DNA of 64,000 nucleotides from Tuctoria greenei (GCA_036927565.1 JAYESD010000002.1:228367605-228431604); one strand, 5' to 3'; numbered from the stretch's first letter, positions 10,974 to 23,860 are shown. Translations and numbers: made by a program. The notes: generated from the letters alone by a model not told the origin.

Positions 10974-13379
10974 GCCATTGGATGCCCTCGGATACTCCTG
11001 TAGGTGGGCCATTGGATCCATGTGTTGCCACATGTCGGTGTCCGATTGGCTGGGAGGTATTCTTTAGTATTACTCCCTTGTATTCACTTCAATTCTGTAT
11101 AAAATACCTGCATGCAGCATTTTCTCCAAGTACAAGTGGGACTAGGTTATTTCTAAAAGCAATGGGTGTAAGAATGTCTACTCCATCACATAATTTGAGA
11201 TATATTGACGATCAAATTTGGTACTTAATGACCGTCAATAGAAGGTCTGGATGTGGGGGGGGGGTGGGGTTGGTCTTGAGCCCACCGCCAGAGGGGGCTG
11301 TGAACCCAAAGTCACCAAATATAATATTTAAGTCGAACATGAAGATTCAACGTGATGAAGAAATCAAGAAAACAAGGTAGAATGTGCGACAGTCCCCCGT
11401 CATGGCACACCAACTGTTCGTGTTTTGGAAACCGACCAGTATCATGTAGTCATACATTTGTCCTCGATGGCCTAGTTACAAAGACATGAGAGGTTTATAC
11501 TGGTTCTAGCAAGAATGTCCTACGTCTAGTGTGGTCAGCACCTGTTCTTTGTTAGCTCGGCAGTGGGTTACTGCAGTTTACAAGTGAGTTCTCTACAGAG
11601 AGTTCTTGTGGTGTTAGTCTATCTACCCGGGCTCCTCCTAAATTGGGCGGGTGGTACATTGTTCGCGTCAGCATGTTTTTAGGGCCGCTTGGGTCGTCGT
11701 AGTATCCACTCCCATCATGTCGCCTGGTCTGCTTCCTCCTTTAGTGCATGCTCGGTGCTGCCGCAAACAGGATGGGACAGGAGTGGCGTCAGCTAGCACT
11801 ATGCTCTATGGTAGAGTCACATCGCATGTGGACACCCTTTCAGCTTTGAAGGCGTTTGCATCAGTCCTTATCCATTTCGAATGCCGCTACCTGTTCCCTG
11901 CTCTCGAGCTCGATCTCAGGAGGCTCTACTAACCGACCTCGATGATTAAGGTTTGGGAGGGTCCGCCGCCCGACCTCAGTGGTCGAGGGTCGAATGGATT
12001 TGCTAACTGGACCTCGATGGTCAGGATTTGGGTGGTAGGTTCCTCCTCGCGTTGGAGGTAGGACACGGTATGAGTCTTGCCATAGTTGAACACCGTTCGT
12101 TGGTCCGGTACTCTTAGGTACCCCAGGTACAAAACCCCATCACCATGTTCTGGATTATAAGATGGTATGAGGCATGAAAGGTGGCCGATATGGTACTAAA
12201 TCATCGGGCGGCAGGGTGTTCAGGTCTTTGGTCATCTCCAGCCACGAGAGGTCAAAGCATTACAAGCATGTCCTGCCATGCAACCAAGCCGCGGGCCAGG
12301 GAAGCGGGAGGTGTACAGAGGCCCACCATTGTTCCACACACCCTATCGCCGTAGGTTTAGTACCATATTGATTGTATTGCAATCCTCATACTAGCCTATA
12401 TACTGGGACAACAGATGTTGTTGTGGGCCAATCAGCTACGGATGCACCAATCCACATCTGTGTTGTTACCTTCATAGTTGTTGGATCGAATTTTTTTATT
12501 ATCTATGTTGGTTCCAGTTATCGGCGGGTACAGAAAGTATGCCTAGTCCGGAGTCTGCCAATGGGAGGAGGTGGATGATGCACCACCTTGGCTAATGCAC
12601 CACATTGGATAAACTTAGCCTCTGTTTAATGGTTGGTGAACAAAAGTATTTGATTGCACCGAGCAGAACTTCGGTTGCCTTGATCCTTGCTTGTGTGGTG
12701 ATAGTTCCCAAAGAACGACAGATGAAAACCTTAAAGAAGGAAGGTGAATCGATTGAAAGATCGCAATAGTCTTTGGGGACGCAACGACTAATCGAGACTC
12801 TTGCAGTTTTAAAACACGACACGCAGGTTCACTTCCCCTATACTTATTCTCGGTTCACATCCCCTCTATTTAGTTCTGAAACTAGCAACAAACAACTTCC
12901 ACGAAGAATGGCAAAATTCTAAGTTAACCTGACACATTTCTATCTGTCGCTGCCCAACCACGTGGATGGTGGCAAGCACCGGGTGGCCAGAAAATGCTGC
13001 TTCATCACCAAAACACCAGTCAAGAAGCATGAAGAGTCCGCGATCGTAGTCTCCAAAAAGGTATCGTCCAAATCCCAATGAAACTAGTTCATGCATGAGA
13101 TTGTCGACTATATTGAGGATCAAGCAAGAAAACACCAAGTTGTCTACGACACTCTCCCGCATGGGGTTGGAGTTTTCCATTTGAAGGGTAGTTGCGAAAG
13201 GGATGCATTGGTTCCATCCAATCTGCACCATATTGGTGTTCACGAGTTTAGATTTGAAAAGCACGATGAAGCTTCAATCAACACTACAAAAGTGATCTTT
13301 ACCAGAATTTGTTCAGTAATGATGCTTTGTTTTACTTTGAATTTAACATAAGCTAAGTTTATTTCTCAAGTGTGCTCCT
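10974..13379. other. Degenerate repeat-rich DNA, no gene recognised
   Basis: Short frames are scattered and none shows a domain I recognise. A G-run of nine occurs near 11255. The stretch around 11390-11650 has the look of the untranslated part of a grass gypsy element. At 11931-12030 a short motif with GACCTCGATG(A/G)TYA recurs two or three times. At 12866-13264 a 132-codon frame is open on the minus strand, overlapping an 86-codon frame on the plus strand at 13091-13351. I could not assign either and regard them as unproven. Confidence 0.4.
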
Positions 13380-14007
13380 GTTTGATAAAATCATCCATCG
13401 GTCTGATAACGACTCAAATATGGCACGTACTTGGTTTAAGGTCCTAGTTTATAATATTTTGGATATACCAAAGAGCCTCGTGACTTGATAAAAGTTGATT
13501 TAGGAGAGCGGAGATCATGGACAATTCCATTATATGTCTCGGCTCCGACCCTGCAGATAATAACTTGCTATGATATGAGGAGGATCCCCCTCCTTTCAAT
13601 GGGAATACCCATCCCTTTGATGGCCCCATTGTTCCTGGTCCAAAGATTGATGCACCTAATGATACCTATCAGCTTGATTCCCCTAATCAGCATAATCATG
13701 AGCATCACTCACCGGACACACACCAGGATGAGGCACGTGTAATAGATTCAACTATTCAAGGTATTTCACTTGACAATGGAATTTCTCAATAGGCTTTGAT
13801 GAATAGACAGGATAAAAGGAAACCAATAGGATGACCACAAGAAGCTACCTCGGGTTGTTTAAAATTTCTCAAGAGGCAAGGAGCACCATGGAAAATGCTC
13901 CAAACAACAATACCTCCAGAGCTAATGTTGAGATGTCCTTGAATGGAACCAAAAAGATCCCATGTTCTAACACGAGGGTTCGAGTAATACTCCTTTGCTT
14001 CCTCTAT
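13380..14007 (+). pseudogene. LINE ORF1-like remnant, left part (split by CACTA-A)
   Basis: Across frames, this reads like the C-terminal half of grass LINE ORF1 or related zinc-knuckle proteins. A stretch with the texture ARTWFKVLV..DIPKSLV is followed by RRSWTIPLYV and then a Pro/Asp-rich tail with GNTHPFDGP. There are several stops and at least one frameshift. The reading is cut at 14007 by the CACTA-A insertion and resumes at 24175. Assignment rests on motif texture only and could be wrong; what is firm is that a coding-like tract is interrupted. Confidence 0.4.
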
Positions 14008-14019
14008 CACTACAGGAAA

Positions 14020-14510
14020 CCCGACGATTTGCGACGGCAAGGGCCATCGCAAATAAGCCAAATGTCGTCGCAAATAAGCTATTTGCGATGGCTTTTCTTA
14101 TTTGCGACGGTTTTTGGCCGTCGCAATTAAGCTTATTTGCGACGGCCACCGTCGCAAAAAAGCTTAATTGCGACGGCTAGCAGCGGCCATCACAAGTTAT
14201 TGCCGCGGGCCGTTGGGCCCCGCCACAGTATTTGCAACGGTCAAGCCATCGCAATTAAAGGTTATTTGCGACGGCCAGGCTGTCGCAATTAAGTGCCTCT
14301 ATTTGCGACGGTCGGGCCGTCGCAAATAAGTTCAGTGGGCAGGGCCCATGTGTCCTCCTCCAGGACCCACGCCGCTATTTGCGACGGCTGGGCTGTCACA
14401 ATTAAACCTTATTTGCGATGGCCGGACCGTCACAAATAGCAGTGGCTTAATTGCGACGGCCTGGAACCTTATTTGCAACGGTACTGTATAAAAAGCCGTC
14501 GCAAATAAGG
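14020..14510. repeat. CACTA-A left subterminal repeat region
   Basis: More than ten copies of a TTTGCGACGGC-type motif occur in direct and inverted orientation (for example at 14026, 14087, 14146 and 14297). Such arrays are the binding sites of TNPA in En/Spm. A short A-rich and T-rich stretch follows at 14505-14535. Confidence 0.92.
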
Positions 14511-14676
14511 TTTTTTATTTTTTTTAAAAAAAACAGAAAATACTACCCGGCTCGATGGCCAGAATCACAGAACAGATACAATACACACACTATATAACAC
14601 ACAAACATCATCACAATCACAAACTAATAAGTTCCGATACATCTCACATCGTCATCAACAAAGCAAACAAAAGGGC

Positions 14677-17339
14677 TCACTCACCCATCTGACCTCCGTA
14701 GCCACCTCCGGAGCCACCTCCGAAATCGAAGTCGTCGTCGCGCCTCATTCCAGGCGGCGGTAGCGACGGCGATAGCGTTTCTGCAGCCGTCGCAGATCCC
14801 TGCAATTAATGAAACTCAGAGTTAGAATATAAATGCATCAACATCTCTCTCCCTCCCTTCCTCTCCCTCTATCTTCATCTAGATACCCCTCTCTTCCTCT
14901 CTCTTTTCATTTCTCTCTTTGTCTCTCACTCTATCTTTCTCTCTCACTCTATCTCTCTATTGCTATCTTTTTCCCTCTATCTTCCTCCCTCTATCTCCAT
15001 CTACATCTCCCTCCCTCTATCTTTCCCTTTCTCTATCTCCATCTACATCTTACTCTCTCTCTTCATTCCCCTCCTACTCTATCTAACTATCTTTCACTCT
15101 TTATTTTGTCTCTCTCTTTATTCTATCTCTCTCTTTCTTCTATCTCAATCATTTTCTTCTATCTAACTATCTCTCTCTTTCATCTATCTCAATCTTATTA
15201 CGCTGGAGAAGAAGGATTACATAGAAACTTACCTGACCCGGTGAAGAAGGATCGCCTGGAAGGACCGGTGGTAGTACCGGTAGCTGGATCCCCAGACCTT
15301 GTGCCCGAGCCATGGCCTGTCATTGCAAACATTAAATGCTATCTATTAGTAAGTCATTTACGCTGAATTAATGAGAACTTTAGTTTTTATTTTGTTACCT
15401 CCATTGCTTCTCGCATCTGCGCCAACGCTGCTGCTTGGCTTTGGATCGTGGCCTCCATCATGATCCTTTGGCGTTCTGACTCCTCCTGTCGCCTGAAGAG
15501 GGACTGCATCTCAATGTCCCTCTGCGAGGCGCGACGACTAGTCGTGCCCACCGAAGAAGCCTGCGTGGAGCTGCCTCTCGCAGGTCTTCCCGCCATCGAG
15601 TCGACAACTCCGTCGAATATGGCGAGCCTATAAAAAAGAGAGTCAGTAATATGAAATTGAAATATCTTGAATACTTTGAATTGAAAACGATAAGATGACT
15701 TGTAAACTCACCTTCCGTGTGCTTTTCCACCACCGGTTGCATACGCGGCTTGAGGATCGATCAGTTGATGTTCCCAATCGAAATCCTCACTGTGTATCTT
15801 CCTAGCCTCCTCCCCGTACTTAGCCTGCAAAACAAGAAAACCGTGTAAGTTCAACAATCTGTATAGTTATATTTAATATGAATGATTTCTAAACTTACCA
15901 ACCGCTCGGCTGCAGCCTGACTGCACCCCGTCGGCTGAGAAGGGTCCCTGTGACCTCTCTTCCAAACCTCAGCAGGAGTGGGTGGCACCCCCGTCTCGCG
16001 CTCCTGTCAAAACGTGTTAGTACAAACAATATATTATTAATATATAAACATAAGTTACACACACTTACCATGCGTTTAGCTAAATGCAAGTGGTTATCTT
16101 GCCTGTGTCTGCTCTTCCCCTCGACCCCTCTGCAGTCTCGAGCCTTCTCAGACTTAGCTTTAAACTCATCGCTAGCCCAGTAGCGACAAAGGGCCCAAAA
16201 TGCATCGGTCCGACCCTGCAACCAGCTCATGTGGCCCTGCACATAGTTGGAAGTCGTTAAAAATACCATCGAGGAAATTATCCAAAAAAATACTTACTAC
16301 ACTCCACGTACCTGCGCGTACTCCTCCTCCGTTGGGTGCATCTCGCTCGCTTGCCGGAAGTGTAGCACGGGCTGCTGGTTCGCCTTCAAGTGCTCATTAA
16401 CAAGTTGAACGCGGGTGTTCGACAAAGCTTGTCGAAGCGCCTTGGCAGCGTTGTAGTGAAACACTCGCCTCGCATCCTCAAACTGGCGATGGTCGTTCGG
16501 GTCCTCTAAAGTATATCTTGCCTGCGATGAAGAATATATTGAAGAGATGTTCACTAAAAGAGTTTAAGAGTTGAAACTTAGAAACTTTTTTAACATACTT
16601 ACCATAAAATCGGCCCATACGGCCTCCTGAAGGTTGCCGTGCTCTTGGTGATGGGCGCGTGCGTAGTCCTCCCACGAAAGAGCAGGCACCTCGTCGATGA
16701 CCCCGGGATAGTGCAAACACACTATGGACCCGAGGACACCATTCACCGGTCTGTGGTGTCTCTCACCGGTGAAAGACGTGTTGTCCCAAGCCCTGCAAGA
16801 TATTTATTCATTCATTACTTAATTAATAAAAGAAACTAAAATTGAACACTATAATTTTTATTACTTGTCTCTGACTGGATGAATCACGATCCTCTGTGAA
16901 GGGACCGCGGGAGGACTGACAAAGTGAGTCCTCCTCGTCCTCCGCGTCTGCTGGGGCGCCACGTTAGGTGACCCAGACGGCTCCTCACCAGCCGAGTCAA
17001 AGGCCTCAGGAACAAACTCATCACCAACAGGGGGTTGGCTGGCCGAGGGCTGGCTCGCTGAGGGCTGGCTCACCGAAGGCGCCGCAGCCTCTGAGTCAGC
17101 CGGTGAGGACTACAACATTCAAATGATTCATAAGTAAGTTTAATGTGAATTTGAATTTAAAGAATTTGTCAAAAATGAGTGACATTTACCTGTGACGAAG
17201 CTCTAGAGCTGGTCTGAACGTGCCCCAGCAGCTGAGAGCATCTGCTACCAGTCGACGAGGCACCAACGAAAGCGTCCTCAGGTCTAGAGGGGTAGAACCC
17301 CCTCGTCGGTGGCACCTTCTTACCCTTCTTTGACGCCAT
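14677..17339 (-). CDS. TNPA-like protein of CACTA-A (10 exons, open)
   Basis: TNPA binds the subterminal repeats and works with TNPD in excision; in En/Spm it also acts on methylated promoter DNA. I traced ten exons with GT..AG introns: 17190-17339, 16865-17109, 16603-16792, 16312-16521, 16069-16236, 15899-16003, 15712-15824, 15399-15627, 15233-15316 and 14677-14799. They add up to 1617 bp, a continuous 538-residue frame from MASKKGKK to a TGA. Residues 51-131 are Pro/Ser-rich. About 200-390 match the plant Ptta/En/Spm transposase domain (GHMSWLQGRTDAFWALCRYW, then SEKARD). Residues 394-470 form a Gln/Arg/Glu-rich probable coiled coil. The tail is acidic then Gly-rich. The start lies 90 bp after the TNPD stop, which fits En/Spm-style alternative splicing from one transcript. 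Confidence 0.82.
14840..15190. repeat. Polypyrimidine (CT-rich) low-complexity tract
   Basis: About 350 bases of degenerate CTCTYYCCTCT sequence lie wholly within the last intron of the CACTA-A TNPA-like gene. Its open frames (for example Leu/Ser repeats) are artefacts of composition. Confidence 0.9.
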
Positions 17340-17429
17340 CCTGTTGTAATTAGATAATTAGTAAATATGCAAATAAAATATACAAAATTCATGTTACTAT
17401 CTTCAAGAAAACATTACTTGTAGTCACTT

Positions 17430-20400
17430 TCAAAATTCATCAACATCATTGTCATGTGCTTGTGCCCTACTCCTTAAACCAGACCAATGATCTTCCATCG
17501 TGGCCTGTTCTAATTTTTGTTTTCGCGTATCATCTACCTCTACATCTTCAATGTTTTCAACATCTCCAACTAATTGATCGAGTCCTGCACCAATCTCAAC
17601 GATAAAAGTGTCTGGCAACTCTTCTTCTTGGTACACTTCTTCAACGTCTTCGCTATCATGGTAACCATCATCCCCGGGAGTATATAGCCGCTCACGAGGA
17701 TTCACCTTATATACCACCCACCAAGCACTGAGCTTCGTGCATGGATAAGGTAGATAATACACTTGTTCAACTTGATGCGCAAGAACAAATGTATCGTAAC
17801 CTCGTAGTCGGTCCTTATGTTTCACTTCCACCATTCCAAATTGGTTTTCTCAAGTTCCATGAGTACGATCAAACCAGTCACAGTCAAAGAAGACAACTCG
17901 AAGGGTCTTATTTCCAGTAAAAGTAAATTCAAGGATTTTGTTAATGGTACCATAATAATCAGTTAAATTTCCTTGAGTGTCCATTGCTCTCGTCACAACA
18001 CCGAAATTTGATGTTGCCGCGAGAGGACGATGAGCTTCAAAATGAGTTGTATGGAAATCGGAAGCCATTTACGTCATATCGACCATAGCTTCTAACATTC
18101 ACCAATCCATAAGATAGCTGCCGCAAATCTTCATGGACATTGTGAGTCCGACAATGTCATAAATCATCGTGAGTTAAAATAATACTTCTTTAATAATAGT
18201 AATTTATAATACATAGAAGACGAGAGAATATTACATATTCTCGAAACCAAGATAGAAAACTTTGTCCCCCATTTATTCCTTCCTTTCGCATCGCTTCTAC
18301 TTGTTTGGCCGTAGGTTGATGCCTATGTGGCCAATATTGTCTGTGGAACTCGCTGAATATGAAAAAACATCTTTTAGAGTACATGTGTAGCAAAATATGT
18401 CGATTAGCATAAACGTAGGAGAAACACTTACTCGAAGTATTCCTGCATGCCTTCTATATTTGCGTACATGTAGAGTAAAGCAACAGTCCTTTCATGTTCG
18501 GATAGCACGTAGGTCGTGTAGCTATCAACGGTGGTGGCTCTCGTTTGAAAAATGGAAAGGTCGCTTAGAGGGGGTGTTTCGTCCACATTGTACCGCATCG
18601 CCGAAGTATTGATATTGTTTTCTTCCGCAAAGTAGACACTTGAAAAGTATCATACTTCCTTAAGAGCATATGCTTCAGCGATGCACCCTTCCACCCTTGC
18701 CCTGTTGCCAACCATTGGTTTCAGATATCGTAGCGCTCTTTCAATGTGATACATCCACCTATATTGCACAGGACCGCCAACTTTAGCTTCGAATGGAAGA
18801 TGGATAAGCAGATGTTGCATTGGATTGAAGAAACCCGGTGGAAAAAAAATTTCCATCTTACATAAAAGTATGGGTATCTCCTTCTCTAACTTATCCATCA
18901 TCCCGATCTTTATTTCTTTAGCACAAAGTTGTCTATAGAAATAGCTGAGCTTGGCTAAAACATTCCACACCGCATCATCTAGATAGCCTCGGAACATAAC
19001 AGGTAGGAGTCTTTCCATTATAATGTGATAATTATGACTCTTCAACCCAGTGAGGTTTCATGTGTTAACATTTACGGCTCGTTTCAGGATAGCTGCGTAA
19101 CCATCTCGGAATTTCAAAGTTTTCATCCATTTCATAACTTCTTTCTTTTCTTTCGATCGAAGATAGAAAGAAGCACGTGGCTTTCCACCACTTTCAGAGA
19201 TTTCAAGAGTTGGACGGTGACAAATGTCTACCAAATCTAGTCTAGCTTTATAATTGTCTTTCGTTTTGCCAGGCATATCCATGCAAGTGCTTCTGATACT
19301 TTCGCTCATATTACCCTCCTGATGCATGACATCAATGTTGTGCATTAGAATCAACGACTTCACATATGGTAGCTCCCAAAGTCCACATATGTGAGTCCAA
19401 TTGTGTTCCTCTCCATAACCTACGAAATATCAAGGACGACCTTCATCAGGCACCAGTTTGTCCAACATATCAGAAAATTCTGACCCGTTGAGACGCTTCG
19501 GTGGTCCTTTAGTAACAACAGTGTTCTTTCAAAAGACATGCCTCTACATCCTAAATATATGATTCGAGGGCAGCCAACGTCTGTGACAATCGAAGTAAGA
19601 TATTTTGCCTCCATGAGTTAGTCGAAAGCAATCCGTGTCTGAAGCATATATCGGACACGTCAGACGATCGTGAGTGCTCCATCCGGAAAACATGTTGTAT
19701 GCTGACAAATCATGGACGGACCATAAATAAGCAGCTCGAAGGTTGAATTTCTGCTTCTTGTAACTGTCGTACGCTTCGACTCGTGTCCACAAGACTTTCA
19801 ATTCTTCGATTAGCGGTTTAAACATCACGTTGAGACGTGACCCGGGATGATCAGGTCCAGGTACAATGAGGCTGAGAAACATGAACTCGTTCTTCGTACA
19901 AAAAGCAGGTGGCAGGTTGTACGGAATGACAAAGACTGGCCAACATGAGTATGGCGTGGCGTTCGTACTGAACGGTGAGAATCCGTCTGTCGCTAATCCG
20001 ATGCGAACATTCCTCACATCAAGAGAAAAGTCTGGATCGAAACGGTCTAGCGCCTTCCATGCATCACCGTCGGACGGATGCGTCAAGAATTCTTTGTTCT
20101 CACATTTACCTTCTTTGTGCCATCTCATGTGTCTTGCGGTTCTTTTTGAAAGAAACATCCGCTTCAACCGAGGTGTCACAGGCAAGTAACGAAGTTGCTT
20201 ATGTGCGACATTTGTCATCACATTATCGCCATCGTCATTAACAACTTCGACATACCTCCATTTACCACATTCCAAACACATCTTCTCATTGGCGTGCTCT
20301 TTCCAGAATAGCATGCAGTTGTCTGGGCACACATCGATTTTCTCATACTTCATACCGAGACCAGATATCTTGATCTTTGACTGATACATATCTGGTGGCG

Positions 20401-20936
20401 CTTTGTGAGGTTGTGGAAGGATATCGCAGATCAATTTCATGAGATCATTGTAACATTTGATGGAAAAAGTACTTGGACTTAATTGCCATAAATCTGGTCA
20501 AGAAAGCAAGTATGGTCACAGCCGTGTGTTCATGCAACGTCTCTTGTGATTTCTTCAGCTCCTCGAAGAACTTCTCTGCCTCATTTGTAAGAGGATCCTC
20601 CGCTTCCAGAGCTTCTAGCATCTCATCCATCCCATCAACCTCTGTTATATCATCATCCTCATCCACTTCAGCTATGACTCGAGAATTAGTCTCGCCGTGA
20701 AAGGTCCACACTTCATAATGTGGAGTAAAACTGTTTTGACATAAGTGAAACGAAAGCTCCAATCTTCTCAAAAACTTGGTGTTCCGGCATTTTGTACATG
20801 GGCACTGCACCATATCTTCTGTTGATAACGAAAATGCTCGATCCAAAAATTGATCTAACTTGATAAACCACTCATCGGAGTGACCACCAGTTCTGCTCTT
20901 CCAGCCAGTATACATCCAACTGCGGTCTTCACCCAT
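17430..20936 (-). pseudogene. TNPD-like (tnp2) transposase of CACTA-A, broken
   Basis: This would be the catalytic CACTA transposase. Domains in order are: the transposase-associated N-terminus (20936-20445) with GEDRSWMYTGWKSRTGGHSD and Cys pairs CPCTKCRN; the tnp2 domain (20440-19544) with VCPDNCMLFW, LATDGFSPFS, VPGPDHPG and the Cys/Asp cluster near CPIYASDTDC; a DUF4218-like part (18650-19045) with MEIFFPPGFF and HLLIHLP; and a DUF4216-like part (18068-17430) with VVFFDCDWFD. Breaks: a one-base loss near 20455, nonsense codons near 19545, 19530 and 19430, and a frameshift near 19055. Against the near-open copy in CACTA-C these are clearly secondary damage. It overlaps no other gene and ends 90 bp before TNPA. 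Confidence 0.9.
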
Positions 20937-20991
20937 GTTTGGCTCTGCAGTTTAACGCGAAAGAAATTGTCGTTAATATATTGTTGTGTTA

Positions 20992-21318
20992 TGTCACGGC
21001 CCTACAACCTAGGCAGATAGATCCTAAACCCACCCAAGAGTGACCGAGCGGAGCGTGCTCATGACGAGACGCGTGATCCGGATTCGAATGAAATTTCGGC
21101 AGCATAACCCCGCTGTTCTCCACTGCATGCCCAAAAATGGTGCAGCAGAGAACAACAGGGTTACGCCACCGAAATCTCGTCCAAATCCGGACTCGCGTCT
21201 CGTCACAAGCCACGCCCCCTCGGTCACTCCGAGGTTGTCCAAAAAGGGACAATTCTGAACCTGCACGTCTCACATGCCAATGGCATGTGAGACGTGCCGA
21301 TCCGAAACGGGTAATACA
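20992..21318. repeat. Foldback insertion (possible solo LTR or MITE) in CACTA-A leader
   Basis: This block is missing from the matching leader of CACTA-C (61960-62059). It starts TGTCACGGCC and ends GGGTAATACA. Within it, about 21035-21130 pairs with 21140-21232 as an imperfect hairpin. A perfect 17-bp inverted repeat with one spacer base follows at 21263-21279 and 21281-21297. No clear target duplication was seen. A potential splice acceptor CTGCAG lies between it and the TNPD start codon, so it may sit in a 5' UTR intron. Confidence 0.6.
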
Positions 21319-21470
21319 TTGATATAGGTTATGTTGCTCATTTTCATTTTGAGGTCATTTAAGAGAGAGGAAAGAACTAGAGAAAGAGTGAGAGGAAAGT
21401 TGGTCTTAGATGACAATTCCACATCCATTTCCACTGTCCACGCAATCGCGGGTCATTGACGTCCTTGCCA
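21319..21470 (-). promoter_or_regulatory. Conserved 5' leader of CACTA-A TNPD
   Basis: On the minus strand this is nearly identical to 61920-62058, the leader just before the TNPD start in CACTA-C. Conservation of the leader between two elements with different ends argues for shared 5' UTR or promoter function. Confidence 0.6.
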
Positions 21471-22280
21471 ACCCGTTCGCTTCCGTGTCGACTTGACGCA
21501 TATGGTACCACTACAATGGTCTACACGGCACGATCACACTTATTACGTGTCGTGCCCTTCCTGGTTGGTCTGAGCCGACCTAAAACCCCTTTATTTATAT
21601 ATATTAAGTAGTCACTCAAAAACATTATATGAATGCACTAAACAGAATAGAAAAAAAATTATTAATTCTAAACACTCACGCAATCAAAAGAACAAGAGAA
21701 AAAAATTATTAATTCTTGTAACCTGCATAATAAACGTATTTACCAAAGCATGACAAAATGTTATCTAAACCTAAAAAAACATAATCATCTAGCAACATCT
21801 AGATCACACACTTGACATAGGCTGAACTAGTAACATGGTGATGCAAATCTAAAGAAAATGTGTTACATCACTAAAAGTTTGAAAAAAAATAGTTGAAACA
21901 TTATACATATCAGGGCAGCTACTATAAGAGCAACAAGTCATCATATATAGCTAAAATCACTGTACTCTGTCATATACAATATGAGAAGAATGATGGTGCC
22001 ATACCTGAGTAGTGAAGTGGATCTGAGTGTGCAAGGTGGGGAGGGGACCTGAGCAATGTAAAAAAAATGCATTATGTCAAGACCGATTTGATAAAAACAG
22101 CTAGAACACTCAAAGAACTGAATATAATTGGACCAGCTAGATCACCATATTATGATGCTTTTGGTTGATCCAGAAACAAGTCCCTCACTCGCTAAAACAC
22201 AATGGATAATAACCTATTTTTCAGCTTTAAGAGGTTACTCTAGTGCTAAACAGAAAAAAATTGCTAGTAATTGCATTCAG
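21471..22280. other. AT-rich CACTA-A interior, no gene seen
   Basis: Probably a 5' intron or UTR of the CACTA-A transcript. It is mostly AT-rich, with no domain or repeat structure I could support. Confidence 0.4.
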
Positions 22281-22281
22281 T

Positions 22282-22510
22282 GTTGTCCAGGCATCGCCTA
22301 GGCGACGCCTAGGCATCCAGTCGCTTCAGATCAGACGCCATGCCTCCTCGCCTCGCCTGGAACGGTCCAGGTGCCTGACTGAGATGACTTGTTAGTCTTC
22401 TGTCGTCCAGCGAGGCGGCGCCATCGAGAGGAGCAGCGCGGGCGGGGCGACGGCGTAGCACGGGGCGACGCCATCGAGAGGAGCAGCACGGGGCGGCGGC
22501 TGAATCTATG
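22282..22510. repeat. hAT-like or foldback fragment with GCCTAGGCG motif
   Basis: It begins CAGTGTTGTCCAGGC, a typical hAT-like terminus, followed by short self-complementary GCCTAGGCGACGCCTAGGC units. A 32-base GC-rich block around GCGACGCCATCGAGAGGAGC recurs (about 22428 and 22468). I did not find the opposite terminus, so the extent is uncertain. Confidence 0.4.
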
Positions 22511-23860
22511 GCTGAAGATGGGGTCGGGGGAGTAGGGGTTTTGAAGTGGACTGGCAGATCTTTTTTTTTTTCCTTTGGGCTCGGCCCAATATGAACTACT
22601 AACCCTAAAGGTACGTTCTCTGACCCAACCGCCGCCGCCTCCACCTTCCAGGTTTGGTTCAAGGGACGAAGTGGGATAGGATGGGGTGAACCCACTTTGA
22701 ATGGTGTTTGTTTCAGAGACAAGTGGAACGGAGTCATCCCTATGAAGGAATATTCCTCCTAGATCTGGGACGAAACTATCCACCCAAAGTGAAGCGGACC
22801 GATCCATCCCATTCCGACGCCGTCAACTGCCCTGTACGCCCGCACGCACACGCGGCCACCCCGCGACATATGCGGTCCTCCCGCGTGCCTTTCGCCCCGG
22901 GGAACCATGTGCAAGAACGTGGGGCGCTCGCCGCGGGGAGCGCCTGAAGATGTCCTAGCTCCCCGCACTGGCTGTTGGCGGCTGACGAAGGGCGGCATCA
23001 CGCAGGCGACTAGGGGCGCGACTAGCGAAGGGTGGCATTGCGCGAGCGGTCAGGGCACGGCCGGCCAAGGGTGGCTTCGCTCGTAATTCTGCCGCCCGCT
23101 TGCAGTGTGCACCGTGGCTGTCCACGTCGTCAAAGCGTTCATCGCCGAGGACCCCTTCAACGTAAGCATAGCTGCTGGTGCGCGCCCTACGCTCGAGCTG
23201 GTGGCAGCGGGGCCGGGGGGTGGCGAGGCGGGGGTGGCGGGGGGTCGGGGCGCGGCGGGGCGGCGGCGGGAGCGCGAGCGACAGTGTCGGCAGAACAGAG
23301 CGACTATTGGTAGTGGTACACCTACACTGGAACTATTTTGAAGCTACTGGTGAAATCAGTGCCACAACCAAAACTGAACCACGCAAACTAACTGCAGAAC
23401 ACTTCATTGCCGACTACCCAGTCAAAAGTTTGTGACGACAAGCTAGGTGTTCTACTCCCCCAGCAAAACAACACTAACGACTAAACAAAAAATGCGCAAA
23501 GAAGCAGTAACAATAGCAGATGTCAGAACTGGAAGGTAAACACAAGTATTGGTGAAGCCACTTACGGCGGGCCGGCGGTGGGGCAGCGACGGCGGGCCGG
23601 CGGCAGGGCAGCGACGCGGCTCAGGGACGGGGGCGCGGGCGGGCCGGGGCGGCGGGGGGCGCGGCGAGCGGGGCGAGGCCGGGGGGGCGCGACGGACCGG
23701 GTGCGGCGAGGCCGGGGCGGCGGCGGGGCGGTGACTGCGAGGCGGCCGGCGGCGCGACGACGGCGGGCAGGCGACGGCGCGCGGCAGGGCGGCGGGTAGG
23801 CGGCGGGGCTGGTGAGTTGTTGAGTGGACGAGAATGAAGTGTCGAGTCGGGGATAAAGGC
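22511..23860. other. GC-rich 5' region of CACTA-A, gene content uncertain
   Basis: GC content rises sharply, with G-rich stretches at 23200-23290 and 23560-23820. CACTA-C shows the mirror arrangement after its own subterminal repeats (60600-61090), so this is likely a GC-rich leader or first exon of the element. A possible exon end (AAC then GTAAGC) occurs at 23161-23166, preceded by an open stretch that reads VVKAFIAEDPFN. Whether that is a captured host exon is not resolved. Confidence 0.4.

Noticed and set aside
12866..13351. Overlapping frames of 132 (minus) and 86 (plus) codons
   Set aside because: No recognisable domain in either, and neither neighbours nor repeats support a gene; left as unproven rather than named.
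14833..15366. 177-codon Leu/Ser/Pro-rich plus-strand frame
   Set aside because: Translation of a CT-rich microsatellite in a TNPA intron plus the antisense of two TNPA exons.
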